Below are positions 25,437 through 34,058 of a stretch of DNA of 57,390 bases, piece by piece. The DNA is taken from NCBI GenBank assembly GCA_934271655.1, contig CAKQRW010000014.1, positions 1 through 57,390 of the forward strand. Reading direction: 5' to 3'. The notes under the pieces were generated by a model. That model made no database searches. It saw only the letters and a program-made list of their open reading frames with translations, and was not told the origin of the DNA. The first letter of the stretch is position 1; every line of letters starts with the position of its first letter. The stretch is from an uncultured Bacteroidaceae bacterium (GTDB lineage Bacteria; Bacteroidota; Bacteroidia; Bacteroidales; Bacteroidaceae). The position numbers were made by a program, and so were the translations under genes.

Positions 25437-27119
25437 TCACTCACTCTTGCCGGCATCTGCAAGAGGAACTACATTCTCAGTCTGTGAGGCTACAGGCAGC
25501 ATGATAGCAGCGTCGGCATCAATAAACATCGAATCGTCCATCTCGGCAAGCGACTTCTTCTTCTTGTTCTCCTTAGCTCCAGCCTTGAGAAGGTTGCGCG
25601 CCGCCGTGATGATGCTTGCGCCACTATCGGCAGTGGTTATCTTCAACTTGGCAATCTTCTTAATCGTGTCGTTCATGCTCGTCTCCACGTCCATGAAACG
25701 CACGCCAAAATCCTGCACGCGCTCTATCACCATGTTGGCAGCATCCATCATAGCCTGCTGGTTTTTCAGCTGACGCACCTGCGTCCACATCATCTCCAGC
25801 ACACGTAGATTCATGTACATGGTTTGCGGGCCAAGTATCATGACACCCTGGTCGTAGGCCTCACGCCAGAGAGTGTCGTCATTGAGCAGGGCCAGATTGA
25901 GCGCTCCCTCTATCGGGACATACATGATGGCGAAGTTGAGCTTGTTGTATCCATCGGGCAGATACTTAGTGTACTCCTTCTTTGCCAGCCTCTTCACCTG
26001 CGCCCTCACACTGGCTATGTGCGACTTCAGGTACTCCGTCTTCTCTGCAGAGCCATCCTCTGCGTTCATGTAACGCTCATAGTCAGTAAGCGACATCTTG
26101 GAGTCGACCACCACATGACGGTTGTTTGGGAAATGCAGGATGAAGTCGGGGATAAGCCCTCTGCCGTCGTCGCCCTTGGCAGACTTGCCAGCCTTGTCTC
26201 TGAGAGTCTCCTGAGTGTCAAACTGCTCACCCTCCTTCAGTTCGAGGTCTTCGAGCAACTGCTTCAGCTTCAGCTCGCCAAAGTTGCCCTGCACCTTCAC
26301 CTCTCCTGTAAGCGCACGCGTCAGTCTGTCGGCTGTCTCGCCCAGAGCCACACTCTTCTGCATGTTTATCTTTATTGTCTCGTCCAGACGTGTCAGGGCT
26401 TCGTTCTGCTGGTTCTTCGACCTGTCAAGAGCCTCCTGCATGTCCTTCAGACTCTGCTGCAGAGGGTCTATTATCTTGGAGACCTGCTCGCGGTTGCGCT
26501 CACCGAGCTCGTCCTGGCGGCGCTTGAGCACCTCCTCTGAGGTGGTCTGCATCTGCTCTTTGATGAGCTTCAGCTGGCTCTCTGTCTGCTGCCTGGCCAT
26601 AAGTTTCACAGCCTCTATCTGTTTGTCGGCCGTTTCCTTGGCCTGAGCCATTTGTTTGTCGGCCGCTTCCCTGATCTGCGCCAACTGCCTGTCGGCTGTT
26701 TCCTTGACCTGAGCCAGTTGCTTGTCGGCCGTTTCCCTGACCTGCGCCAGCTGCTTGCTGTTATACTCCTTTATCTCTGCGACCTGCTTTTCATGCGACT
26801 CCTTCTGAAGCGCAAGCTGTCTGCTGCAATCATTCCTCACCTCTGCGACCTGCTTTTCATGCGACTCCTTCTGAAGCGCAAGCTGTCTGCTGCAATCGTC
26901 CCTCATATCCGCGACCTGCTTTTCATGCGACTCCTTCTGAAGCGCAAGCTGTCTGCTGCAGTCTGTCCTCACCTCTGCGACCTGCTTTTCATGCGACTCC
27001 TTCTGAAGCGCAAGCTGTCTGCTGCAATCATCCCTGAGATTTTTCTTTCCTCGACTTCCAAGATAGTAGCCTACCAGCAGCATTGCCACAAATGCTGCTG
27101 CATTGATTATCATTTCCAT
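25437..27119 (-). CDS. rmuC: RmuC family DNA recombination protein with repeated coiled coil
   Basis: This 560-residue protein is related to RmuC, a predicted nuclease-fold protein that limits inversion at short inverted repeats. An N-terminal membrane helix (INAAAFVAMLLVGYYLGS) is followed by a long coiled coil. The coiled coil starts with four nearly identical 22-residue units (core CSRQLALQKESHEKQV) and continues with degenerate 11-residue units (ETADKQLAQVK type) to about residue 185. The RmuC core (about 270-500) includes GNFGELKLKQLLEDLEL, GLIPDFILHFPNNRHVVVDSKMS and FAIMYVPIEGAL. The four units are also 66-bp near-identical DNA repeats, so copy number could change by slippage. It converges with xpt across two hairpins. 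Confidence 0.92.
   Translation of the reverse strand: MEMIINAAAFVAMLLVGYYLGSRGKKNLRDDCSRQLALQKESHEKQVAEVRTDCSRQLALQKESHEKQVADMRDDCSRQLALQKESHEKQVAEVRNDCSRQLALQKESHEKQVAEIKEYNSKQLAQVRETADKQLAQVKETADRQLAQIREAADKQMAQAKETADKQIEAVKLMARQQTESQLKLIKEQMQTTSEEVLKRRQDELGERNREQVSKIIDPLQQSLKDMQEALDRSKNQQNEALTRLDETIKINMQKSVALGETADRLTRALTGEVKVQGNFGELKLKQLLEDLELKEGEQFDTQETLRDKAGKSAKGDDGRGLIPDFILHFPNNRHVVVDSKMSLTDYERYMNAEDGSAEKTEYLKSHIASVRAQVKRLAKKEYTKYLPDGYNKLNFAIMYVPIEGALNLALLNDDTLWREAYDQGVMILGPQTMYMNLRVLEMMWTQVRQLKNQQAMMDAANMVIERVQDFGVRFMDVETSMNDTIKKIAKLKITTADSGASIITAARNLLKAGAKENKKKKSLAEMDDSMFIDADAAIMLPVASQTENVVPLADAGKSE
26779..27030 (-). repeat. Four 66-bp coding repeats in rmuC
   Basis: The segment GCGACCTGCTTTTCATGCGA recurs at 26779, 26845, 26911 and 26977, an exact 66-base period, encoding four 22-residue coiled-coil units. 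Differences are confined to the short junctions. Confidence 0.95.
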
Positions 27120-27221
27120 AGTTTTTGTTTAAGTAGGTATTCAAAATTCTTTTTATTATATCAAAGCAGACTTGCCCCGTATAAACACGATGACCTTCTG
27201 CTTGCTCTTACGACACAAAGA

Positions 27222-27257
27222 AAATCCTAACCGCTACATACCAAGCAGTTAGGATTT
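27222..27257 (-). terminator. tRNA-Leu terminator
   Basis: The arms AAATCCTAAC/GTTAGGATTT start about 10 bases after the tRNA on the minus strand and are followed by TTTTCTTTG. Confidence 0.75.
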
Positions 27258-27265
27258 CCTTTTAG

Positions 27266-27347
27266 TGCGCCTGACAGGACTCGAACCTGCACGCCGCGAG
27301 ACATTAGATCCTAAGTCTAACGCGTCTACCAATTCCGCCACAGGCGC
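27266..27347 (-). tRNA. tRNA-Leu, anticodon TAG
   Basis: On the minus strand an 82-base class II tRNA folds with acceptor stem GCGCCTG/CAGGCGC, a D arm containing AATTGGTAGACGC, and anticodon stem TTAGA/TCTAA around loop CTTAGGA (anticodon TAG, reading CUA/CUN leucine codons). The long variable arm (TGTCTCGCGGCGTG) is expected of leucine tRNAs, and the T arm contains GGTTCGAGTCC. The discriminator base is A. The CCA end is not encoded. A TAATTTTGC promoter box begins about 10 bases upstream and a hairpin terminator lies about 10 bases downstream, so it is a single-gene unit. Confidence 0.97.
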
Positions 27348-27356
27348 ATTGCGAGT

Positions 27357-27365
27357 GCAAAATTA
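27357..27365 (-). promoter_or_regulatory. Predicted tRNA-Leu promoter -7 box
   Basis: The minus strand reads TAATTTTGC starting 10 bases before the 5' end of the tRNA, so transcription would start very near the mature end. It lies between the S41 peptidase stop and the tRNA. Confidence 0.65.
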
Positions 27366-27370
27366 GGACT

Positions 27371-28528
27371 TTATTTTGAATTGAGCAAATATTCCTTGGC
27401 TTTTTCGATGTACGTGTCCTTATTTTGGGCTATATCCTTTCCCGACATCTCCACATGCACATCGGGATCGATGCCAAACTCGGTGTGCTGCATGTCGCTG
27501 TCATAATACACGACTGCGCTATAGCGCACGCTCCATCCGTTGGGCAAATCGCTGTTGTAAGGCATGCCTGAGCCTCCGCCTGTGCGGTCGCCCATGACGG
27601 TGACCTTGGGGCATTGGCGCATGTCCTTCACGAAGTCGTTGGCTGCTGAGAAGACCGCGCGATTGGTGAGAACCACCACAGGCTTCTGCCAGCGCAGGCC
27701 GTCAGAGGCAGGGTCAAGGTGTATGGCCTTGGGCGCAGAGAAGCTGTCGCGTCCCTTGCCTGTCTTGTGTGAGACGTAGCCTGTGAGGACAGACTCATTG
27801 GTGAAATGGGAGGCTAAGGTCTCGGCTTTGGTTATTTTGCCGCCGCCGTTGTCGCGCACGTCTATGATGAGTCCGGTGCATGAGGCAAGATTGCTGAGCA
27901 TGTAACTTATGTTGCCGTCAGACACTCCTGTGTCGAAGGTCTCGCAACGCACGTAGCCTATGTTGTCATCAAGTATGACATACTTCAGTCCGGAGGCTAT
28001 CTGATAGTTGTGACCAAGGTAGAGCTGGACTATGCTGTCGTTGTAGTTGGACGGATAATCCTCGTAGTAACTCCAGTTGCGCCCCACATCAAAGCCGGTT
28101 CCGAGATTGACATGCCCGTCTTTAAGTTCGGCGAGCATATTGCACATCACCTCAAAGAGCTGGGCTGAGTTCATCTTTTCGTTCACCTGGGCCGCATAGC
28201 GCGCATGCACCTCGTCCCAGTCAAGCCCGAGTGTTTCTTTCTTGTATGAGAAGAAGCAGTAATGCTCGTCCATGAGTTTCCACAGAGCCTCAAAATTGCC
28301 GCTGTTGGTATTGACGTACTCATCTTCCTGCACGCATGAGGAGACGGCGCATGAGAGCAATGGCAGCAGCATGATGGCTGCCATGTAAAGCATCCTTCTT
28401 ATGCTTGTGCCGCATGTATGGAGCGTGAGCTTGCCTGACATTTTTCTGCCGGCATGTCCTGGCAGCATGCGCAAGACTAGGCAATGTGCCTTGTGGACAT
28501 CCAAGCTGCTTGACGTGTGACGTTTCAT
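27371..28528 (-). CDS. S41 family (C-terminal processing) serine peptidase, lipoprotein
   Basis: This is a 385-residue envelope peptidase of the S41/Tricorn-core type. ELKDGHVNL (about 134-142) and TGLIIDVRDNGGG (218-230) are family motifs. LTNRAVFSAANDFV carries the likely nucleophile Ser294, and MGDRTGGGSGM (312-322) ends the active-site region. No clear PDZ domain is seen. The start overlaps the upstream stop by 4 bases (ATGA), supporting coupling, but it puts 45 residues before the hydrophobic lipobox segment (MAAIMLLPLLSC). Starts at codon 30 or codon 46 (28393) would give a normal lipoprotein signal. Paired with a DUF3316 protein; substrate unknown. Confidence 0.88.
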   Translation of the reverse strand: MKRHTSSSLDVHKAHCLVLRMLPGHAGRKMSGKLTLHTCGTSIRRMLYMAAIMLLPLLSCAVSSCVQEDEYVNTNSGNFEALWKLMDEHYCFFSYKKETLGLDWDEVHARYAAQVNEKMNSAQLFEVMCNMLAELKDGHVNLGTGFDVGRNWSYYEDYPSNYNDSIVQLYLGHNYQIASGLKYVILDDNIGYVRCETFDTGVSDGNISYMLSNLASCTGLIIDVRDNGGGKITKAETLASHFTNESVLTGYVSHKTGKGRDSFSAPKAIHLDPASDGLRWQKPVVVLTNRAVFSAANDFVKDMRQCPKVTVMGDRTGGGSGMPYNSDLPNGWSVRYSAVVYYDSDMQHTEFGIDPDVHVEMSGKDIAQNKDTYIEKAKEYLLNSK

Positions 28529-29412
28529 CGGCTATAGAAATATTTGTTGAATCCTATCATGAAGTCGTGTGAATAACTGTGATACTTCAACGAGTTGAAC
28601 TTAGATTGATTGAACTGGCCCACATAGCCTATACGCAAGGCGGCGCGGCCTATCGGTATGTCTACGGTCAGGCGGTGGCGCATTGACGGCATGTTGAAGG
28701 GATGGGCCAACACCACATTGCGGTCGTAGTGTCCAAGCATGAAAGCCTCGTAATAGCTCTGGCCATAGCGTGGAGAGAAAGCCGCTCCGAGCGCGGGCAC
28801 AGCCATCTGGTAGCGCCAGAGCCACTGGCGGCGGAGGAGACGCATGGCATATGTAGCCATGAGTCCCGCGTCGACCGTGATGTCGGCCTTGGCTTGTGCC
28901 GGGTTGTTGCCGCTGCGGTCGATGTACACGCAACCGAGATAAGCCGAGGCTGACAGGCCCACAGCCACGTTCCACACAGACGAGGAACTGCGCAGCGGAT
29001 TGACAATGCTGGTGCCATGCAGATGGTAGAACCATCCTTGCGAGTAGCGTATGCCCCCGGCATACTCGTCTATATTCCCGACGCGGTTGCCGTTGATGGC
29101 TCCATTGATGTCTATGAGCGACTGGTTTGCCACACGTCCGTGGCACAGGCGTGTCATTCTCATAGTCTCGCGCTGCACACGCAAGTCGGTGCCTGTAAAG
29201 TTGTAGGGCGAAAGATAAGTGTCAAGCACATTAGACGCGCCCACACCTATCATGGTGGAATGCAGATGCTCACGGCCTATGGCAGGCAATGAGTCGGCTG
29301 ACTGCGCCCCACTCGTCTGTGCATGAGCACAAAGGCCCGACAGCAGCATCACAGATGCCGCTGCCAGGCCTTTATACATTATATATATATTATAGACAAT
29401 ATTCTTCATCAT
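28525..29412 (-). CDS. DUF3316 family exported protein
   Basis: This 295-residue protein has a signal peptide (MYKGLAAASVMLLSGLCAHAQ; codon 12 at 29379 may be the true start). A beta-rich body follows, with alternating aromatic segments and a final FMIGFNKYFYSR ending in an aromatic-Arg pattern as in outer-membrane beta-barrels. The motif GVGASNVLDTYLSPYNFTGTDL is characteristic of DUF3316 (PF11777), a Bacteroidota family without assigned function. It overlaps the S41 peptidase gene by 4 bases, so the two may act together at the outer membrane. The barrel idea is inference from sequence pattern. Confidence 0.72.
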   Translation of the reverse strand: MMKNIVYNIYIMYKGLAAASVMLLSGLCAHAQTSGAQSADSLPAIGREHLHSTMIGVGASNVLDTYLSPYNFTGTDLRVQRETMRMTRLCHGRVANQSLIDINGAINGNRVGNIDEYAGGIRYSQGWFYHLHGTSIVNPLRSSSSVWNVAVGLSASAYLGCVYIDRSGNNPAQAKADITVDAGLMATYAMRLLRRQWLWRYQMAVPALGAAFSPRYGQSYYEAFMLGHYDRNVVLAHPFNMPSMRHRLTVDIPIGRAALRIGYVGQFNQSKFNSLKYHSYSHDFMIGFNKYFYSR

Positions 29413-29521
29413 CTTGTGTGTTTCAGTTGGCCTTAGCTGCCAGGTGGCATGCCGCTGGATTAGCTCCTTTCAGAGACATGTCTTCGTGAGGCATGCTGCT
29501 GAGAGCCATCAGCGAGTGGCA

Positions 29522-32296
29522 TCAGAAGAGCTTCAGCTGTCCGTTGATCTCATCACGTATGTCGCTGTCGCTCTTGCCCTCGTCGGGATCTTCAACTACC
29601 GGCAGCTCCTCTGCAGGCTCCTGGCTGTCATCGGAGTCATCCTCGTCTTCCTCAGGGAAGCGTGTAGGCTCAAGCTCCTTGACCTGGTCAAGATTATATG
29701 TAGTGAGGCGCTTGCCCTTTGCCTTGAAGCCTTTCACCGCAATGTATTCCTCGGCATCCACCACGAGCGGCCCGCGGAATGTGTCTGGCTCGCCAAATGT
29801 GATCTCAAGGCGTGGATAGGCGGTGTCGGTAAGCAGGATGAGCCTGCTGTCGGCATTCTCTCCCAGGAAGCTCTGCTTCTTCTTGCTCTCCTCAAAGAGG
29901 AAACGCTTGATGTATGGCTGGTTCTGGTTGTCAGCATCCCACAGCACAGCTGTCCACACCTTCTTTGCCTTGTACTTCTCTATGCGCAGGATATTCTGCT
30001 CATAGTGGTTGTTGGCGTCAAAGTTGGTGAGGTAATACTCGCCTGTGTCAAGCACCACCAGTATCTGGTCGTTGTTTTGGAACTCTCCGAGATACTCTCC
30101 GTGCTCGTCATAGTTGATGCGCTGCACGTCTGGGTCCCACCACACCTTGCGTCCGCCCAGCGTGCTGCCTCCATAGGCCTTGAGCTGTATGCGGAATATC
30201 TCGTGCTTGGTCAGCTGGTTGCCTCTCGCTGTGCGGCCTTTTATGTCGATGGTGCTGAAATCTTTCTCAAAGACAAGCTTCTTGAGCTTCTCCATCGGCT
30301 TGAGGGTCACCTTTATGATTTCGGCCTCTCCATTGCTGTTGGCGGAGAACCATGTCACTTTCGACTTGGGTGTGCCCATGGTGAGGTCATACTCGCGGTC
30401 GCGTGTCACGCTCGGCACATTGAAGCGCTTGATGTATGTGATGCCCGTAGCTCCGTCCTTATAAGTGGCGTTATATATGGTTCTGTTGTCATTCTTCTTG
30501 AACACAGCCACATGAATGACCTCCACCTTGCGCTTCTCGGCTTTGCTTCGTTCCGTCTCTCCGATGAAGACTTTCTCTGCCACTTTGATGACCTTGTATG
30601 TGCCGTCTTTATAGAATATGATGATGTCGTCAATGTCGGAACAGTTGCACACAAATTCATCTTTCTTCAGCGAGGTGCCTATGAAGCCTTCGGCACGATT
30701 GATGTAAAGCTTTTGGTTGGCCTCTGCCACGGTAGCGGCCTGGATGGTGTCGAAGTTGCGTATCTCCGTGAGACGAGGATGGTCTGCCCCGTATTTCTTC
30801 TTGAGGAAGCGGAACCACTCGGCTGTCACCTCCACAAGATTGGCCAGGTCGCGCTTTATTTGCTCCAGCTCAGCCTTGAGGCGGGCGATGAGTTCGTCGG
30901 CCTTGTCTTTGTTGAACTTGAGTATGCGCGCCATCTTTATCTCCATGAGTCGCAGGATGTCGTCTTTGGTCACCTCGCGCACCAGTTGCGGATAGAAGGG
31001 AGTGAGGCGCTGGTCTATGTACTCGCAGGCCGCGTCCATGGTCTTGGCGTTTTCAAACTCCTTGGCCTTGTATATCCTCTCCTCTATGAATATCTTCTCA
31101 AGTGAGCAGAAATGCAGCTGTTCGAGCAACTCGTCACGGCGTATCTCCAGCTCACGCTTGATGAGATACTTGGTGTAGTCCACACTCTTGCGCAGCACAT
31201 CGCTCACGGTGAGGAACTTTGGCATGCGTTCGTCAATCACGCAGCAGTTGGGCGAGATGCTTATCTCGCAGTCGGTGAAGGCATAGAGCGCATCTATCGT
31301 CTTGTCGCTTGAGGCTCCAGGCAGGAGGTGTATGATGATCTCCACACCGGCGGCTGTCAGGTCCTCAACCTTGCGTGCCTTTATCTTGCCCTTCTCGATG
31401 GCCTTGAGTATGGAGTCTATAAACTGGCTCGGCTTCGAGGGCGAGCCTGTGGTCTTGCCATAGGGTATCTCCGTTATGGCAAGCGTCTTGTTGTCGCGCT
31501 TCTCTATCTTGGCTCTCACGCGCACGGAGCCTCCACGCTGCCCGTCGTTGTACTTGGACACGTCGATGGAGCCTCCTGTGGGGAAGTCGGGATAGAGCTG
31601 GAATGGCTCATTGTGCAGATAGTTGACAGCCGCGTCGCATATCTCGTTGAAGTTGTGCGGAAGAATCTTTGAGCTCAAGCCCACAGCGATGCCTTCCACT
31701 CCCTGAGCGAGAAGGAGCGGAAACTTGACAGGCAGGGAAATAGGCTCTTTGTTGCGTCCGTCGTATGAGAGTTTCCAGTCGGTGGTCTTGGCATTGAACA
31801 GCACATCGAGAGCGAACTTGGAGAGGCGCGCCTCTATGTAACGGCCAGCGGCGGCATCATCGCCTGTGAGGATGTTTCCCCAGTTGCCCTGGCAGTCAAT
31901 GAGCAGGTTCTTCTGGCCCATCTGCACCAGAGCGTCCTTGATAGAGGCATCGCCATGCGGATGAAACTGCATGGTGTGGCCCACGATGTTAGCCACTTTG
32001 TTGAAGCGTCCGTCGTCCATGCGCTTCATGGAGTGGAGTATGCGCCGCTGCACTGGCTTGAGTCCGTCCATGATATATGGCACCGCGCGCTCCAGAATGA
32101 CGTACGATGCATAGTCCAGAAACCACTGCTGGTACATGCCACTCAGATGGTGAGTGATGTTGTCCTTCATGGTTGCCGGATTATAGTCGCTTTTAGGAGG
32201 CAGGCCAGAGGAAGCGCTTTCGGATAGTTCCACCTCTTCGTTTTCTCCGTTTTCTGTTGTGATGCCGTTGTTGTTGTCGTTGTATTCTTCGCTCAT
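29522..32296 (-). CDS. parC: DNA topoisomerase IV subunit A (ParC)
   Basis: This 924-residue type IIA topoisomerase A subunit cleaves and rejoins DNA to decatenate chromosomes. After an acidic 40-residue N-terminus comes the winged-helix region LKPVQRRILHSM, HPHGDASIKDALVQMGQ (110-127) and the catalytic tyrosine Y153 in AAAGRYIEARL. The tower and coiled coil span about 370-500, and beta-propeller repeats run to about 850. No gyrase-type GyrA box was seen in the propeller, which supports ParC over GyrA. The acidic tail (EEDEDDSDD) is typical of Bacteroidota. At the position of the quinolone-related serine (HGDS) this protein has HGDA. The parE partner gene is not next to it in the window. Confidence 0.88.
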   Translation of the reverse strand: MSEEYNDNNNGITTENGENEEVELSESASSGLPPKSDYNPATMKDNITHHLSGMYQQWFLDYASYVILERAVPYIMDGLKPVQRRILHSMKRMDDGRFNKVANIVGHTMQFHPHGDASIKDALVQMGQKNLLIDCQGNWGNILTGDDAAAGRYIEARLSKFALDVLFNAKTTDWKLSYDGRNKEPISLPVKFPLLLAQGVEGIAVGLSSKILPHNFNEICDAAVNYLHNEPFQLYPDFPTGGSIDVSKYNDGQRGGSVRVRAKIEKRDNKTLAITEIPYGKTTGSPSKPSQFIDSILKAIEKGKIKARKVEDLTAAGVEIIIHLLPGASSDKTIDALYAFTDCEISISPNCCVIDERMPKFLTVSDVLRKSVDYTKYLIKRELEIRRDELLEQLHFCSLEKIFIEERIYKAKEFENAKTMDAACEYIDQRLTPFYPQLVREVTKDDILRLMEIKMARILKFNKDKADELIARLKAELEQIKRDLANLVEVTAEWFRFLKKKYGADHPRLTEIRNFDTIQAATVAEANQKLYINRAEGFIGTSLKKDEFVCNCSDIDDIIIFYKDGTYKVIKVAEKVFIGETERSKAEKRKVEVIHVAVFKKNDNRTIYNATYKDGATGITYIKRFNVPSVTRDREYDLTMGTPKSKVTWFSANSNGEAEIIKVTLKPMEKLKKLVFEKDFSTIDIKGRTARGNQLTKHEIFRIQLKAYGGSTLGGRKVWWDPDVQRINYDEHGEYLGEFQNNDQILVVLDTGEYYLTNFDANNHYEQNILRIEKYKAKKVWTAVLWDADNQNQPYIKRFLFEESKKKQSFLGENADSRLILLTDTAYPRLEITFGEPDTFRGPLVVDAEEYIAVKGFKAKGKRLTTYNLDQVKELEPTRFPEEDEDDSDDSQEPAEELPVVEDPDEGKSDSDIRDEINGQLKLF

Positions 32297-32522
32297 TTGT
32301 TTCCTTTCTTCTTTCAGGTTTGTGGCTTGTGTATGATTGACTTTAGGATAAGCAGTTGTTCAAAATTATCTTGGCATATCAAGACTGGCAGCTTTTCTCA
32401 TTGCCATCCTCTCTGTTGCGCAAGACGGGCTGTGCCTCAGCCTGGCGCTCAAGAATGGGCTATGCTATCCCGCACTAAGGGAAGCACATGGCCAGTGGCC
32501 GTCTGGCTTAATGGCAGCAAGG

Positions 32523-32618
32523 GGTGTCCGCCGCTGATAAATAACTGCGAGGTGCTCGTCTCGCTACTGGACATCCGTTAGCAACTATAGGTGTCCGCTG
32601 CTGGTAAATAACTGCGAG
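32523..32618. repeat. 29-bp direct repeat pair, 67-bp offset
   Basis: Copies at 32523-32551 and 32590-32618 differ at two positions and share TAAATAACTGCGAG. They lie downstream of the ackA terminator. Confidence 0.85.
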
Positions 32619-32640
32619 CACGGCAGCCTTGGGAAAACAA

Positions 32641-32707
32641 AAGCAAGTTGCCGCCGTGTGAAGGAGATGTCTTGGATAGGCTCTCCTCCACACGACAGAA
32701 CTTGCTT
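32641..32707 (-). terminator. pta-ackA terminator
   Basis: A long imperfect hairpin pairs AAGCAAGTT with AACTTGCTT, CGTGTG with CACACG and GGAGA with TCTCC. It starts 18 bases after the ackA stop, with TTTTGTTTT on the minus strand beyond it. Confidence 0.8.
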
Positions 32708-32724
32708 AATATCATTCGCTGATT

Positions 32725-33921
32725 TTACTTTGTCAGTTCAAGAGTGTCGAGAGCTATCATGAGCTCCTCATCTGTAGGTATGCAGCATACTGTCACCTTG
32801 CTGTCGTCGGCTGAAAGGATGGCCTCTGTGGCGCGGCATGCCTTGTTCTTAGCCTCATCGAGCTTGATGCCCATAAACTCAAGGCCCTGTGTGGCACCCT
32901 CGCGCACCTCCCACTGGTTCTCTCCAGCGCCGCCAGTGAAGAGGATGATGTCCACTCCACCCATTGCGGCAGCATACTCACCTATATACTTCTTGATGCG
33001 GTAGCAATACATTTCCTTTGCCAGACGGGCACGGTCGTTGCCTGCCTCTATGCCAGCGAGGATGTCGCGGAAGTCGGATGAGCCGCCGCTGATGCCAGCG
33101 AGTCCCGACTTCTTGTTGAGAAGATTGCTGATGCCGTGAGTGTCAAGTCCCTCCTTGTCCATGATGAATGTGACAGCGCCCGCATCGATGTCACCTGAGC
33201 GGGTGCCCATGATGAGTCCCTCCAGCGGAGTGAGTCCCATGGATGTGTCTACACACTTGCCATCCTTGACAGCAGCGATAGAAGCGCCGTTGCCGATATG
33301 GCATGTGATAATCTTCTTGCCCTCTGGCTTCACACCAAGGAACTCGCACACGCGCTGAGACACGTAGCGGTGGCTTGTGCCGTGGAAACCGTAACGGCGC
33401 ACGCCATACTTCTCATACATCTCGTATGGAAGGGCATACATGTAGGCGTAGTCGGGCATGGTCTGATGGAAGGCTGTGTCGAACACGCCCACCTGCGGGA
33501 TGTTTGGCAGGAGTGAGCTGACTGCGTTGACACCCTTGATGTTGGCCGGGTTGTGGAGAGGAGCGAGGTCGTTGCAAGCGGCGAACTCCTTCATCACCTC
33601 TGGTGTGAGGAGCACCGACTTGTTGAACTTCTCACCGCCATGCACCATGCGGTGGCCTACTGCTTCGAGCTCGTCAAGGCTGCCAAGCACAGCGTACTGG
33701 CCCTGAGTGAGCACCTCGAAAATGAACTGAACGCCCTCTGTGTGTTCCTTTATGGGGCGGTCTATCTTGACCTTCTCGCCGTTGTACTTCAGCTTGAGGA
33801 ATGAATCTGGAAGGCCTATCTTCTCTATGCCTCCGCTTGTGAGCACGCTCTTGTCGTCCATGTTATAGAGCGCGTACTTTATAGAACTGCTGCCGCAGTT
33901 GAGAACGAGAATCTTCTTCAT
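32725..33921 (-). CDS. ackA: Acetate kinase
   Basis: This 398-residue enzyme interconverts acetyl phosphate plus ADP with acetate plus ATP, the energy-yielding end of acetate fermentation. ILVLNCGSSSIKYAL at the N-terminus is the ASKHA phosphate-1 motif. GHRMVHGGEKF (about 86), GFHGTSHRYVS (about 178), LTPLEGLIMGTRSGDIDAG (about 230) and ILFTGGAGENQ (about 325) complete the signature. It lies downstream of pta on the same strand, with a 137-base gap holding three 22-bp tandem units. A long hairpin at 32641-32707 terminates the pair. Confidence 0.98.
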   Translation of the reverse strand: MKKILVLNCGSSSIKYALYNMDDKSVLTSGGIEKIGLPDSFLKLKYNGEKVKIDRPIKEHTEGVQFIFEVLTQGQYAVLGSLDELEAVGHRMVHGGEKFNKSVLLTPEVMKEFAACNDLAPLHNPANIKGVNAVSSLLPNIPQVGVFDTAFHQTMPDYAYMYALPYEMYEKYGVRRYGFHGTSHRYVSQRVCEFLGVKPEGKKIITCHIGNGASIAAVKDGKCVDTSMGLTPLEGLIMGTRSGDIDAGAVTFIMDKEGLDTHGISNLLNKKSGLAGISGGSSDFRDILAGIEAGNDRARLAKEMYCYRIKKYIGEYAAAMGGVDIILFTGGAGENQWEVREGATQGLEFMGIKLDEAKNKACRATEAILSADDSKVTVCCIPTDEELMIALDTLELTK

Positions 33922-33980
33922 CGTTGTGTGTGTTTCTTTTATGTCTTATGCCAATAGCTTGGCATATGTTATTTATAATA

Positions 33981-34046
33981 TAACGCCTGCATCTGCAATA
34001 ATTAACGTCAGCGTCTGCAATAATTAACGTCAGCGTCTGCATGATG
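33981..34046. repeat. 22-bp tandem array inside the pta-ackA operon, three units
   Basis: Units begin at 33981, 34003 and 34025; units 2 and 3 share TAACGTCAGCGTCTGCA. They lie in the gap between pta and ackA and so are probably in the transcript. Confidence 0.85.
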
Positions 34047-34058
34047 CCAGCGTCTGCC

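Larger units (their letters stand above)
32297..32724. other. Gap upstream of parC
   Basis: It contains the ackA terminator, the 29-bp repeat pair and an AAGCAGTTGTTCAAAATT motif at 32350. I could not place the parC promoter with confidence. Confidence 0.6.

Noticed and set aside
29414..31105. Open frame of 563 codons on the plus strand opposite parC
   Set aside because: It mirrors the coding frame of parC; the composition (Leu/Val/His-rich) and lack of motifs mark it as a shadow.
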